DNA of 8,251 nucleotides from a bacterium (GCA_004563405.1 SFTH01000039.1:1-8251), one strand, 5' to 3'. Counted from the first letter of the stretch, positions 1 through 5,310 are shown. Made by a program: numbers and translations. The notes: generated from the letters alone by a model not told the origin.

Positions 1-85
1 AATCTGACTGTTCTTTCTTCTTGATCTACTCTTCGCTGTATCGTTTTCAAGGATCGTCGCTGCCGTTCTCGCGGCAACAGATAGG
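1..85 (-). other. Probable rRNA-operon leader, running off the left edge
   Basis: Read on the minus strand, the transcript from the promoter at 86-114 begins near position 79. It first forms a small hairpin (TGCCG at 61-65 pairing with CGGCA at 72-76). It then contains CCTTGAAAAC followed by purine-rich AAGAAGAAAGAAC, which resembles the boxA-like CTTTGAAAAC stretch of Bacillota rRNA leaders and spacers. No rRNA sequence itself lies in the window, so the gene beyond the edge (16S, or another stable RNA) is inferred. There is no open reading frame of note here. Confidence 0.45.
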
Positions 86-114
86 ATTATAGCAAAAACT
101 CACCCCACTGTCAA
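86..114 (-). promoter_or_regulatory. Consensus sigma-A promoter, likely of an rRNA or other stable-RNA operon
   Basis: On the minus strand a perfect TTGACA (114-109) is separated by exactly 17 bases from a perfect TATAAT (91-86). It points left, away from dpaB. A fully consensus promoter directly ahead of a boxA-like leader is typical of rRNA operons. dpaB ends 66 bases upstream on the same strand, and no convincing terminator is visible between them. Confidence 0.75.
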
Positions 115-179
115 CCCCTTTTTGCAAGTTTTTATGCGTTTAACATGCCTCCCGATTTTCCATCATTTTCCGGCAAACT

Positions 180-773
180 TCAGGTAAATACGGGCTGAAT
201 CTGGCGGTTTTCGAGGGCGAACGCAGCGCTTTCGGGGATTTTCCCGAAGTGGGCGACGACAGAATTCGGCTTGTTTTCCGGGTCATCCTGCCGAAAGGGC
301 ACGAAGAAAATGTGCTTTGTGTTCATCAATTTTCCGATGTGGATCGCGCTCGCGCCCAGCGCGTCGTTGGTGGAGACGGCGACGAGCACCGGCCGCCCGT
401 TGCGCAGGTGGGACTTCACCGCCAGTGCCGCCGGGGTATCCGTGATTCCGTTGGCGATCTTAGAGAGCGTGTTGCCCGTGCAGGGGGCAACCACCAGCAG
501 ATCCAGCAGCTTCTTTGGGCCGATGGGCTCCACCTGCGGGATCGTATTCAAAATTTTTCTACCACATATATTCTCAAACAGAGCGACGGCCTCCGCCGCC
601 GGATAGAAGCGCGTGTCCAGGCTGCATGCGTTGAAGGACATGATGGGCGTGAGCTCCGCGCCCGCGTCCTTCAGCGCGCGCCACGCCGCGAACACCGGCC
701 GGAAGGTGCAAAAGGAGCCCGTCATGACGCAGCCGATTCTCGCGCCGCGCAGGCTTTCATTCAATTCACGCAC
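180..773 (-). CDS. dpaB: Dipicolinate synthase subunit B (DpaB / SpoVFB)
   Basis: This is the flavoprotein-fold subunit of dipicolinate synthase. With DpaA it converts dihydrodipicolinate-derived intermediate to dipicolinic acid in the mother cell during late sporulation. The acid is then pumped into the forespore, where it chelates calcium. The 197 residues match the family length (about 200). Visible motifs are an N-terminal IGCVMTGSFCTF segment (13-24), the APCTGNT loop (97-103) followed by IANGITDTPA, and a C-terminal DDPENKPNS (163-171), all characteristic of SpoVFB. The start is GTG at 773-771, preceded by GGAGG-rich sequence inside the end of dpaA. The gene overlaps dpaA by 8 bases, so translation is probably coupled. 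The asd, dapG and dapA genes that follow it in Bacillus subtilis are absent here. Confidence 0.93.
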   Translation of the reverse strand: MRELNESLRGARIGCVMTGSFCTFRPVFAAWRALKDAGAELTPIMSFNACSLDTRFYPAAEAVALFENICGRKILNTIPQVEPIGPKKLLDLLVVAPCTGNTLSKIANGITDTPAALAVKSHLRNGRPVLVAVSTNDALGASAIHIGKLMNTKHIFFVPFRQDDPENKPNSVVAHFGKIPESAAFALENRQIQPVFT

Positions 774-1584
774 GTTCCTCCGCCTCCTCCCAACGCAGCA
801 CCGCGCTGTAAATGGCCCGCGCCGCGCTCAGCGGACAATAGCGCCCCGGCAGGCCCGGCTCCCGCCAGGCGCGCAGCTCCCGCCGCCGTGCGGCCTCCAG
901 ATCCACGCCGTAGGGCGGACTGGCCAGATCGACGATGGCGGCGTCCGCGTCCACATGCGCCAGCACGCCCTCGTCCATCACCAGCGCCGGGGGCGTGGAG
1001 AAGATCAGCTTCCGCCCCGGCACGGCCCGCGCCGCATCCTCCAGGGCGGCGGCCTCCGCGCCGCTCTCCCGGGCCATTCGCCGCTTGCCCTCCCGGCTGG
1101 AAACCACCAGCACCCGCGCGCCCAGGTTCAGCAGGATCTCCGTCAGCGCCCGGCCGATGCGCCCGTAACCCACGACGGCGCAGGGCAGCTCCGCCACCTG
1201 AAGCCGCGTGTGGCACATCGCCATGGCCACGGCAGCCTCCGCGGTGAGGTAGGCGTTCTCCTGAAGCAGCGCCTCGTCCTCCCAGAGGTTCACATACTGC
1301 AAATCCCACCTGCGCTCCCGGGGAAACCGCGGCCCACAGAGCAGCAGCGCACTTCCCGGGGCGATGTTGCGCAGTATTTCTCCCTCGTCCGTCTCCACCC
1401 GGGAGAGCGGCCAGCGCATGGGCCAGTTGGAGATGACGCAGCTGTACTTCCCCAGCTCCTTCAGCACCCGCTCCGCGCCGCCGGCGCGCTCCTGCAAAAA
1501 GCCCGCCGCCTCCCTTCCGCCCTCGTTGAGCATGCTGGTCAGATGCGCAAAGCGCATATCCCCGCCGATTACCGCATAACGCAT
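766..1584 (-). CDS. dpaA: Dipicolinate synthase subunit A (DpaA / SpoVFA)
   Basis: This is the NAD(P)-binding dehydrogenase-like subunit of dipicolinate synthase, acting with DpaB in spore dipicolinic acid synthesis. The chosen start is ATG at 1584-1582 because AAAGGCGG lies 7 bases upstream. The frame stays open much further upstream, but that part reads antisense or out of frame through the hpt gene and is not real. From this start the protein is 272 residues, slightly shorter than the Bacillus protein (about 297). It opens with YAVIGGDMR (3-11), an N-terminal nucleotide-fold-like strand. The AYLTAEAAVAMAM helix (111-123) precedes a second Rossmann motif VVGYGRIGRAL (137-147). Near the end are DLASPPYGVD (219-228) and GLPGRYCPLSAA (244-255), all SpoVFA signatures. 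A candidate sigma-K promoter sits just upstream, fitting mother-cell expression. Confidence 0.92.
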   Translation of the reverse strand: MRYAVIGGDMRFAHLTSMLNEGGREAAGFLQERAGGAERVLKELGKYSCVISNWPMRWPLSRVETDEGEILRNIAPGSALLLCGPRFPRERRWDLQYVNLWEDEALLQENAYLTAEAAVAMAMCHTRLQVAELPCAVVGYGRIGRALTEILLNLGARVLVVSSREGKRRMARESGAEAAALEDAARAVPGRKLIFSTPPALVMDEGVLAHVDADAAIVDLASPPYGVDLEAARRRELRAWREPGLPGRYCPLSAARAIYSAVLRWEEAEERA

Positions 1585-1608
1585 TCTATCGCCGCCTTTC
1601 ATTTTGGC

Positions 1609-1636
1609 ATGGTATGCGCCGGGAGCGGAAAATGTG
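1609..1636 (-). promoter_or_regulatory. Candidate sigma-K promoter of dpaA-dpaB
   Basis: On the minus strand CACA (1636-1633) is followed after 15 bases by GCATACCAT (1617-1609). This fits the sigma-K pattern known from Bacillus (mACm, about 15-17 bases, gCATAnnnTa) except for the last base. It would start transcription about 15-20 bases before the dpaA ribosome binding site. In Bacillus subtilis the spoVF operon is read by sigma-K in the mother cell. The motif is short and could occur by chance, so position and gene function carry part of the weight. Confidence 0.5.
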
Positions 1637-1645
1637 CGCAGACGG

Positions 1646-1687
1646 ATTCGGGGCGGCCCCGTCTTTCGATCGTGGGCCGCCCCGAAT
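1646..1687 (-). terminator. Perfect 14-bp GC-rich inverted repeat between hpt and dpaA
   Basis: ATTCGGGGCGGCCC (1646-1659) is exactly the reverse complement of 1674-1687, with a 14-base loop. It follows the hpt stop codon by 37 bases on the minus strand and lies just upstream of the candidate dpaA promoter, so it most simply ends hpt transcription. No U-tract follows the stem on either strand. It is therefore not a canonical intrinsic terminator and may instead stabilise a 3' end or serve another role. Confidence 0.5.
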
Positions 1688-1724
1688 GAAACCGGATATG
1701 CTTCTGCCGCTTCGGAGGCCGGAA

Positions 1725-2093
1725 TCAGCTCCGGCTGTTCAAATAGGTCTCGATGGCGGCCACGGTGATTTCGTAGTCCTGCCGGACCTCCTGAAGCAGC
1801 TCGTCCGCGCCCTCGGGAATCGCGTCCTGCTCCGGCCGCAGCAGCTCCGTCAGCCGTCCCGCGGAATCCATCAGCCGATCGAGGCCCAGATTGGCGCAGA
1901 CGCCCTTGAGCGTGTGCGCGGCGCGGAACGCCTCCTCCCGCCGCCCGCACTCCATGCCGGCGCACAGCTTCGCAAAGCTGTCGTCCCCCGGAAAGCGCGC
2001 GAGAAAGCGCTCCACCATGCCCGCGCTGGGCAGGCGGCGCGCCACCTGTTCATAGCTTCCACCCAATGCAACGTAACATTCCTGAATCGTCAT
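1725..2093 (-). CDS. Orphan Hpt (histidine phosphotransfer) domain protein
   Basis: The 122-residue protein is essentially one Hpt four-helix domain, a relay that passes phosphate between a hybrid histidine kinase and a response regulator. The diagnostic stretch is AAHTLKGVCANLGLDRL (58-74), with His60 the predicted phosphorylated residue inside the HTLKG motif. There is no signal peptide or membrane segment, so it should be cytosolic. The ATG at 2093-2091 has AGAGGGTG a few bases upstream. No kinase or receiver gene lies in the window, so its partners are unknown. It precedes dpaA by 140 bases on the same strand but is separated by a strong inverted repeat and a likely separate promoter. A link to sporulation phosphorelay is possible but not shown. 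Confidence 0.85.
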   Translation of the reverse strand: MTIQECYVALGGSYEQVARRLPSAGMVERFLARFPGDDSFAKLCAGMECGRREEAFRAAHTLKGVCANLGLDRLMDSAGRLTELLRPEQDAIPEGADELLQEVRQDYEITVAAIETYLNSRS

Positions 2094-2188
2094 GTTTCAC
2101 CCTCTACTCTCCTGAATTTCTATTCTGAACGCTTTTGTAGCTTCATATGCCCCCGGCCCCTGCGCATGCGCGCGACGGCAATGAATCG

Positions 2189-2217
2189 AGTATACCATAT
2201 CCTATGCAATCACACAA
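2189..2217 (-). promoter_or_regulatory. Probable extended -10 promoter for hpt
   Basis: On the minus strand TGGTATACT (2197-2189) is an extended -10 element (TG, one base, TATACT). Seventeen bases upstream is TTGTGT (2217-2212), a poor -35 that shares only TTG with consensus. This pattern suits an activator-dependent or extended -10 promoter. It would give a leader of about 90 bases before hpt. Confidence 0.5.
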
Positions 2218-2234
2218 CGCGAAAGTTGTGTGAT
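2209..2234. repeat. Perfect 10-bp dyad overlapping the hpt -35 region, candidate operator
   Basis: ATCACACAAC (2209-2218) and its exact reverse complement (2225-2234) flank the six bases GCGAAA. On the minus strand the dyad covers the -35 element of the proposed hpt promoter, where a DNA-binding regulator could block or replace -35 contacts. No T-run follows on either strand, so a terminator is unlikely. The binding protein is unknown. Confidence 0.55.
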
Positions 2235-2341
2235 CGGGGACATATTCTGTCAACATTGCCGCCCGGAGCCGCGCCGCCCTCTTCACGTTGACGCAATCGC
2301 GCGCGGTGCAGCGGAGAGCGGGCTGCTCCGCGCGCTCCGGC

Positions 2342-2370
2342 TTGACCTCCGGGGGGCCTTGAATTATAAT
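2342..2370 (+). promoter_or_regulatory. Sigma-A promoter of the rrf2-type regulator
   Basis: TTGACC (2342-2347) and a perfect TATAAT (2365-2370) are separated by 17 bases. Transcription would start near 2377, leaving a leader of about 18 bases that carries AAGGGAG (2379-2385), 9 bases before the ATG at 2395. Upstream, 2235-2341 holds only GC-rich sequence with a small imperfect hairpin (GCGGAG at 2311-2316 with CTCCGC at 2326-2331). Confidence 0.8.
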
Positions 2371-2394
2371 AGGTGGAGAAGGGAGTTGTGCAAA

Positions 2395-2826
2395 ATGATG
2401 ATTTCCACACGGGGCCGCTACGCCCTGCGTGTCATGATTGATCTGGCCGAACAGAACGCCGACGGATTCGTTTCCCTGAAGGAGATCGCCGCGCGACAGG
2501 AGATCTCCGAGAAATACCTGGAGAGCATCGTCAAAAATCTGGTCCAGAGCGGCTATCTGGAGGGCCTGCGCGGCAAGGGCGGCGGATACCGTCTGGTCCG
2601 GCGGCCGGAGGAATACTCCGTGGGCGAAATCCTGCGGATCATGGAGGGCAGCCTCGCGCCCGTCGCGTGCCTGGAGGAGAAGGCGTTTCCCTGCAACCGC
2701 GAGGAAAAGTGCAAGACGCTGCCCCTGTGGAGAAAGCTGAGCGCACTGATCGAGGACTTCCTGAACGGCGTGACCCTCGCGGACCTGGTCAGCGGCGCGC
2801 CTTCCGGCGACGGACAGGTGGTCTGA
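2395..2826 (+). CDS. Rrf2-family transcriptional regulator (IscR/CymR-like)
   Basis: This is a 143-residue winged-helix repressor of the Rrf2 family. It starts STRGRYALRVMIDLA (4-18). The recognition-helix region IAARQEISEKYLESIVKNL (31-49) is followed by the wing GLRGKGGGYRLVRRPEE (57-73). Three cysteines, Cys92, Cys100 and Cys106 (CX7CX5C), lie where IscR holds its Fe-S cluster (CX5CX5C), so cluster binding is plausible. CymR of Bacillus, the cysteine-metabolism repressor of the same family, lacks this triad. The adjacent convergent mccB-mccA operon makes a CymR-like role in sulfur metabolism an attractive inference. The ATG at 2395 is preferred over 2398 on ribosome-binding-site spacing; an upstream in-frame extension from 2230 contains the promoter and is rejected. 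Confidence 0.9.
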   Translation: MMISTRGRYALRVMIDLAEQNADGFVSLKEIAARQEISEKYLESIVKNLVQSGYLEGLRGKGGGYRLVRRPEEYSVGEILRIMEGSLAPVACLEEKAFPCNREEKCKTLPLWRKLSALIEDFLNGVTLADLVSGAPSGDGQVV

Positions 2827-2903
2827 GCCCGCAAAGCGATCTGCGCGCAACAGGAACCGAAGGAAAACAGAATGTCCGGCCTGTGCGGACTGAATTTTCA
2901 GAA

Positions 2904-2932
2904 TGCCCGGCAGAGATCTCCTCTGCCGGGCA
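2904..2932. terminator. Hairpin between convergent rrf2 and mccA
   Basis: TGCCCGGCAGAG (2904-2915) pairs perfectly with CTCTGCCGGGCA (2921-2932) over 12 bp with a 5-base loop. It lies between the stop of the rrf2-type gene (2826) and that of mccA (2940), which converge. It is probably a shared bidirectional terminator, although the T-tracts on both sides are short and interrupted. Confidence 0.7.
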
Positions 2933-2939
2933 CAGCTAT

Positions 2940-3875
2940 TTAAGTAGAAGAAACGGATACCTCCCCATCGTAGAGGCCCTTGCTGAAGTAGCGGTCGCCC
3001 CGGTCGGGGAGCACGGCCACCACATTTCCCCGCGCGCCCCCGGCGATCAGCTTCAGGGCCGCGGCCAGCGCGCCGCCGGAGGAGGAGCCCGCAAAGATGC
3101 CCTCGGTGCGGGCCAGGTCGCGGGCGGCGCGATAGGCCTCCCGGTCGGTGACCTTGACCACCTGGTCCACCAGACTCATGTCCATGGTCTCCGGTATAAA
3201 GTCGTTTCCGATGCCCTCGATGTCATAGTCGCCATGTTCGCCGCCGCCAATGGTGGAGCCCACCGGGTCGGCGAGCACGCCGCGCACCGCCGGCCGCAGC
3301 TCCTTCAGATAGCGCACGATGCCGGTATACGTTCCCCCGCTGCCCGCGCCTGCCACCAGATGGTCCACTCTTCCCTCCAGATCCCGCCAGATCTCCGGGC
3401 CGGTGGTCTCGTAGTGCGCCTGCGGGTTGGCGGGGTTGTGAAACTGTCCGAGGGAGACCGCGCCGGGGATGGCGCGGATCAGCTCGTCCGCCCGCGCCTG
3501 CGCCCCCAGCATGCCCGCCTCCCGGGGCGTATGGACGATCTCCGCGCCCAGGGCGGCCATCAGCGTCTGCTTCTCCCGGGAGAACTTCTCCGGCACGACG
3601 AAGATCACGCGGTAGCCCCGGTTCAGCGCCGCAAAGGCGATGCCGATGCCCGTGTTACCCGCCGTCGCCTCCACGATGGCCCCGCCGGGCCTGAGCAGCC
3701 CCCGACGCTCCGCGTCCTCCAGCATGAATCTGCCGATCCGATCCTTGATGCTGCCGGCCGGATTCATCAGCTCCAGCTTGGCGTAGAGATGCACGCCTCC
3801 GGGTAGCCCCTGGTGGCGCAGCTCCACCAGCGGCGTATTTCCGATCATTTCCTGCATGGATGAATAGAGCGCCAT
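2940..3875 (-). CDS. mccA: Cysteine synthase-family PLP enzyme, likely O-acetylserine-dependent cystathionine beta-synthase (MccA-like)
   Basis: This is a fold-type II PLP enzyme of the cysteine synthase / cystathionine beta-synthase family, 311 residues. The PLP lysine is Lys44 in NPAGSIKDR (39-47). The substrate loop is TAGNTG (71-76), and the phosphate-binding glycine loop is GAGSGGTYTG. The TAGNTG loop (TSGNTG in typical CysK) and the following VPEKFSREKQ and LGAEIVHTP segments resemble Bacillus MccA (YrhA). That enzyme joins homocysteine to O-acetylserine, making cystathionine. Plain O-acetylserine sulfhydrylase (CysK) remains possible. The gene lies two bases after the mccB stop. ATG at 3875-3873 has GGGAGGG 7 bases upstream and is preferred to an in-frame TTG at 3881. 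The neighbouring mccB would cleave the cystathionine to cysteine. Confidence 0.85.
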   Translation of the reverse strand: MALYSSMQEMIGNTPLVELRHQGLPGGVHLYAKLELMNPAGSIKDRIGRFMLEDAERRGLLRPGGAIVEATAGNTGIGIAFAALNRGYRVIFVVPEKFSREKQTLMAALGAEIVHTPREAGMLGAQARADELIRAIPGAVSLGQFHNPANPQAHYETTGPEIWRDLEGRVDHLVAGAGSGGTYTGIVRYLKELRPAVRGVLADPVGSTIGGGEHGDYDIEGIGNDFIPETMDMSLVDQVVKVTDREAYRAARDLARTEGIFAGSSSGGALAAALKLIAGGARGNVVAVLPDRGDRYFSKGLYDGEVSVSST

Positions 3876-3877
3876 AA

Positions 3878-5038
3878 TCAACCCTCCCTGCTGGCTTCAA
3901 TCGCCTGTTCGAGATCTTCAATGAGGTCGTCCACATGTTCAATGCCCACGGACAGCCGGATCAGGTTGTCCGATATGCCCATCCTCAGGCGCAGCTCCCG
4001 GGGAATCGAGGCGTGGGTCATCGTCGCGGGATGGCAGACCAGCGACTCCACGCCGCCCAGGCTCTCCGCCAGCGTGATCAGCTTCAGCGTGCGGAAGAAG
4101 GTCCGGAAGCTGTGCTGCGGCCGAAGGGTGAAGGAGATCATCGCGCCGCCGCTCTTCGCCTGCCGCCGGTTGACCTCGAAGCCCTGCGCGCCGGGCAGGC
4201 CTGGATAGTACACCCGCTCCACGGCGGGGTGGGCGCTCAGCCACCGCGCAACCGCCTCCGCGTTCTCCACATGCCGGTCCATGCGCACGGCCAGCGTCTT
4301 GATTCCGCGAATCAGCAGAAAGCAGTCGAAGGGACCGGGCACCGCGCCCGTGGCGTTCTGGATGAAGCCCAGGCGCTCCGCCAGATGCGCATCCTTCACC
4401 ACGGCCAGCCCGGCCACCAGATCGCTGTGGCCGCCCAGATACTTCGTCGCGCTGTGCACGACGATGTCCGCGCCCAGCTCCAGCGGCCGCTGAAGATAGG
4501 GCGTCATGAAGGTGTTGTCCACAACCGTCAGCACGCCGTGGGCCCGCGCGATGCCGGCCACCATGGCCAGGTCGGTGACGGTCAGCAGCGGATTGGCCGG
4601 GCTCTCGATCAGAATCGCGACGACGTCCCGCGCCATCGCGGCCTCGACGGCCTCCGGATCGGCGGTGTCCACGATATCGCACTTCAGGCCGAAGGGGGCG
4701 AAGACCTGCTCGAGGATGCGATAGGTGCCCCCGTAGACGTTTCCCGAGATGAGGATGCGGTCGCCGGATCGGAACAGGTTCAGCACCGCCGCGATCGCCG
4801 CCATGCCGGAGCCGAAGGCAAAGCCCGCGCTTCCGCCCTCCAGCTCCGCAATCAGCGCCTCCAGCGCCGCGCGGGTGGGATTGCCCGTGCGGGAATACTC
4901 CCACTTCGGCTTGCCCTCCAGCTCCGTCTGTGCATAGGTGGACGTCTGATAGATCGGCACGTTCACGCTGCGGGTCTGCCCGTCCTCAAAGGCGCCGCCC
5001 CGGATGAGCGCCGATTCCATCCTCCTGTAGTTTCCCAT
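3878..5038 (-). CDS. mccB: Cys/Met-metabolism PLP enzyme, likely cystathionine gamma-lyase (MccB-like)
   Basis: This is a fold-type I PLP enzyme of the transsulfuration family, 386 residues, normal length. Features in order are VPIYQTSTYAQ (27-37), EYSRTGNPTR (47-56), FGSGMAAI (75-82), VYGGTYR (101-107), ESPANPLL (145-152), VVDNTF (172-177), the PLP lysine Lys199 in HSATKYLGGHSD (195-206), and a C-terminal AESLGGVESL and RLSVGIEHVDDL. Resemblance to Bacillus MccB (YrhB) and the mccA neighbour favour cystathionine gamma-lyase or homocysteine gamma-lyase, yielding cysteine. MetB or MetC activity cannot be excluded by eye. ATG at 5038-5036 has AAGGAG 8 bases upstream. The next ATG (5020) abuts an AGGAGG and is less likely. 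It is the first gene of the operon, behind a Cys-codon leader and terminator. Confidence 0.88.
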   Translation of the reverse strand: MGNYRRMESALIRGGAFEDGQTRSVNVPIYQTSTYAQTELEGKPKWEYSRTGNPTRAALEALIAELEGGSAGFAFGSGMAAIAAVLNLFRSGDRILISGNVYGGTYRILEQVFAPFGLKCDIVDTADPEAVEAAMARDVVAILIESPANPLLTVTDLAMVAGIARAHGVLTVVDNTFMTPYLQRPLELGADIVVHSATKYLGGHSDLVAGLAVVKDAHLAERLGFIQNATGAVPGPFDCFLLIRGIKTLAVRMDRHVENAEAVARWLSAHPAVERVYYPGLPGAQGFEVNRRQAKSGGAMISFTLRPQHSFRTFFRTLKLITLAESLGGVESLVCHPATMTHASIPRELRLRMGISDNLIRLSVGIEHVDDLIEDLEQAIEASREG

Positions 5039-5065
5039 AGCTCCGTCTCCTTTCCCTTCGCAAAC

Positions 5066-5112
5066 AAAAAAATGCCCGCCGTCCCATTTCCCCCGGAAAC
5101 CAGACAGCGGGC
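5066..5112 (-). terminator. Intrinsic terminator (attenuator) in the mccB leader
   Basis: On the minus strand GCCCGCTGTC (5112-5103) pairs with GACGGCGGGC (5083-5074), 10 bp with one G-U. An inner TTTCC/GGAAA helix can form in the loop. One base (A) separates the stem from seven T (5072-5066). It sits 28 bases before the mccB ATG, inside the operon leader, so it would abolish mccB-mccA transcription unless antitermination occurs. Confidence 0.88.
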
Positions 5113-5157
5113 GTTCATACAGTCCTTGCGTCATTGCATGAAAAACAACCCTCTGCC
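5103..5157 (-). promoter_or_regulatory. Predicted antiterminator (2:3) competing with the attenuator
   Basis: On the minus strand GGCAGAGGGTTGTT (5157-5144, inside the leader frame) can pair with AACGCCCGCTGTC (5115-5103), which contains the whole 5' arm of the terminator. The pairing is 5 bp, one mismatch, 4 bp, a one-base bulge, then 3 bp, with two G-U. Segment 2 also pairs with leader bases ACAACC (5192-5187) through GGTTGT (5150-5145), giving a 1:2 protector hairpin. This was found by inspection; no energy calculation was made. Confidence 0.6.
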
Positions 5158-5199
5158 GGGGCTGAAACAACAACAGGCGAAAGGACGGTTGTACTTCAT
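5131..5199 (-). CDS. Cysteine-rich leader peptide of the mccB-mccA operon
   Basis: This is a 22-codon open frame starting MKYNRPFA. Three consecutive Cys codons (TGT TGT TGT, residues 9-11, 5175-5167) follow, and it ends FSPGRGLFFMQ before TGA. AAGGAG lies 7 bases before the ATG, among the best ribosome binding sites in the window. A consensus promoter starts the transcript only about 28 bases upstream. The frame is not continuous with mccB. The arrangement of Cys codons, a competing secondary structure and a terminator before a cysteine-synthesis operon is that of a classical attenuation leader peptide. A ribosome paused for lack of Cys-tRNA would leave segment 2 (from 5157) free to form the antiterminator. 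One reaching the TGA would cover it and allow termination. The peptide itself probably has no function. Confidence 0.82.
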   Translation of the reverse strand: MKYNRPFACCCFSPGRGLFFMQ

Positions 5200-5233
5200 G
5201 TGTGCGCTCCTTTTTTCCTACTTTTTTACTAGG

Positions 5234-5262
5234 TTTATATGCGCGGCCCGGCGCTTTGTCAA
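5234..5262 (-). promoter_or_regulatory. Sigma-A promoter of the leader peptide-mccB-mccA operon
   Basis: On the minus strand a perfect TTGACA (5262-5257) and TATAAA (5239-5234) are separated by 17 bases, predicting a start near 5227. The untranslated stretch before the leader peptide is only about 28 bases, too short for an upstream riboswitch. The imperfect dyad CCTA (5217-5220) and TAGG (5230-5233) overlaps the predicted start. Confidence 0.85.
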
Positions 5263-5278
5263 CCCCCCGGGGAAGATT

Positions 5279-5294
5279 TTTCCGCGCGCGGAAA
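5279..5294. promoter_or_regulatory. Perfect 16-bp palindrome between divergent promoters, candidate LysR-type binding site
   Basis: TTTCCGCGCGCGGAAA is identical to its reverse complement. Its centre is about 24 bases from the edge of each -35 element (mccB at 5262, lysR-type at 5311), placing it near -60 of both predicted starts. It contains the T-N11-A spacing of LysR-type boxes (for example T5281 and A5293). Binding by the adjacent LysR protein is inferred. Confidence 0.6.
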
Positions 5295-5310
5295 TTTTTA
5301 ACGAAACCCA

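Noticed and set aside
249..1689. Long plus-strand open frames opposite dpaB and dpaA
   Set aside because: They are antisense of clear protein families. They are rich in Arg, Pro and Ala, as expected for GC-rich shadow frames, and show no domain or ribosome binding site.
1585..1965. Upstream in-frame extension of dpaA
   Set aside because: It overlaps hpt in another frame, has a low-complexity Arg/Gly/Ala composition and crosses the inverted repeat and promoter. The ribosome binding site supports ATG at 1584.
2140..2184. Eight-codon frame (MKLQKRSE) in the hpt leader as a second leader peptide
   Set aside because: It has no repeated regulatory codons, no terminator after it and no convincing ribosome binding site beyond a G-rich stretch.
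5039..5230. T-box or SAM riboswitch in the mccB leader
   Set aside because: I could not find the T-box consensus or S-box helices, and only about 28 bases precede the leader peptide. The space between promoter and gene is used by the Cys-codon frame and terminator.
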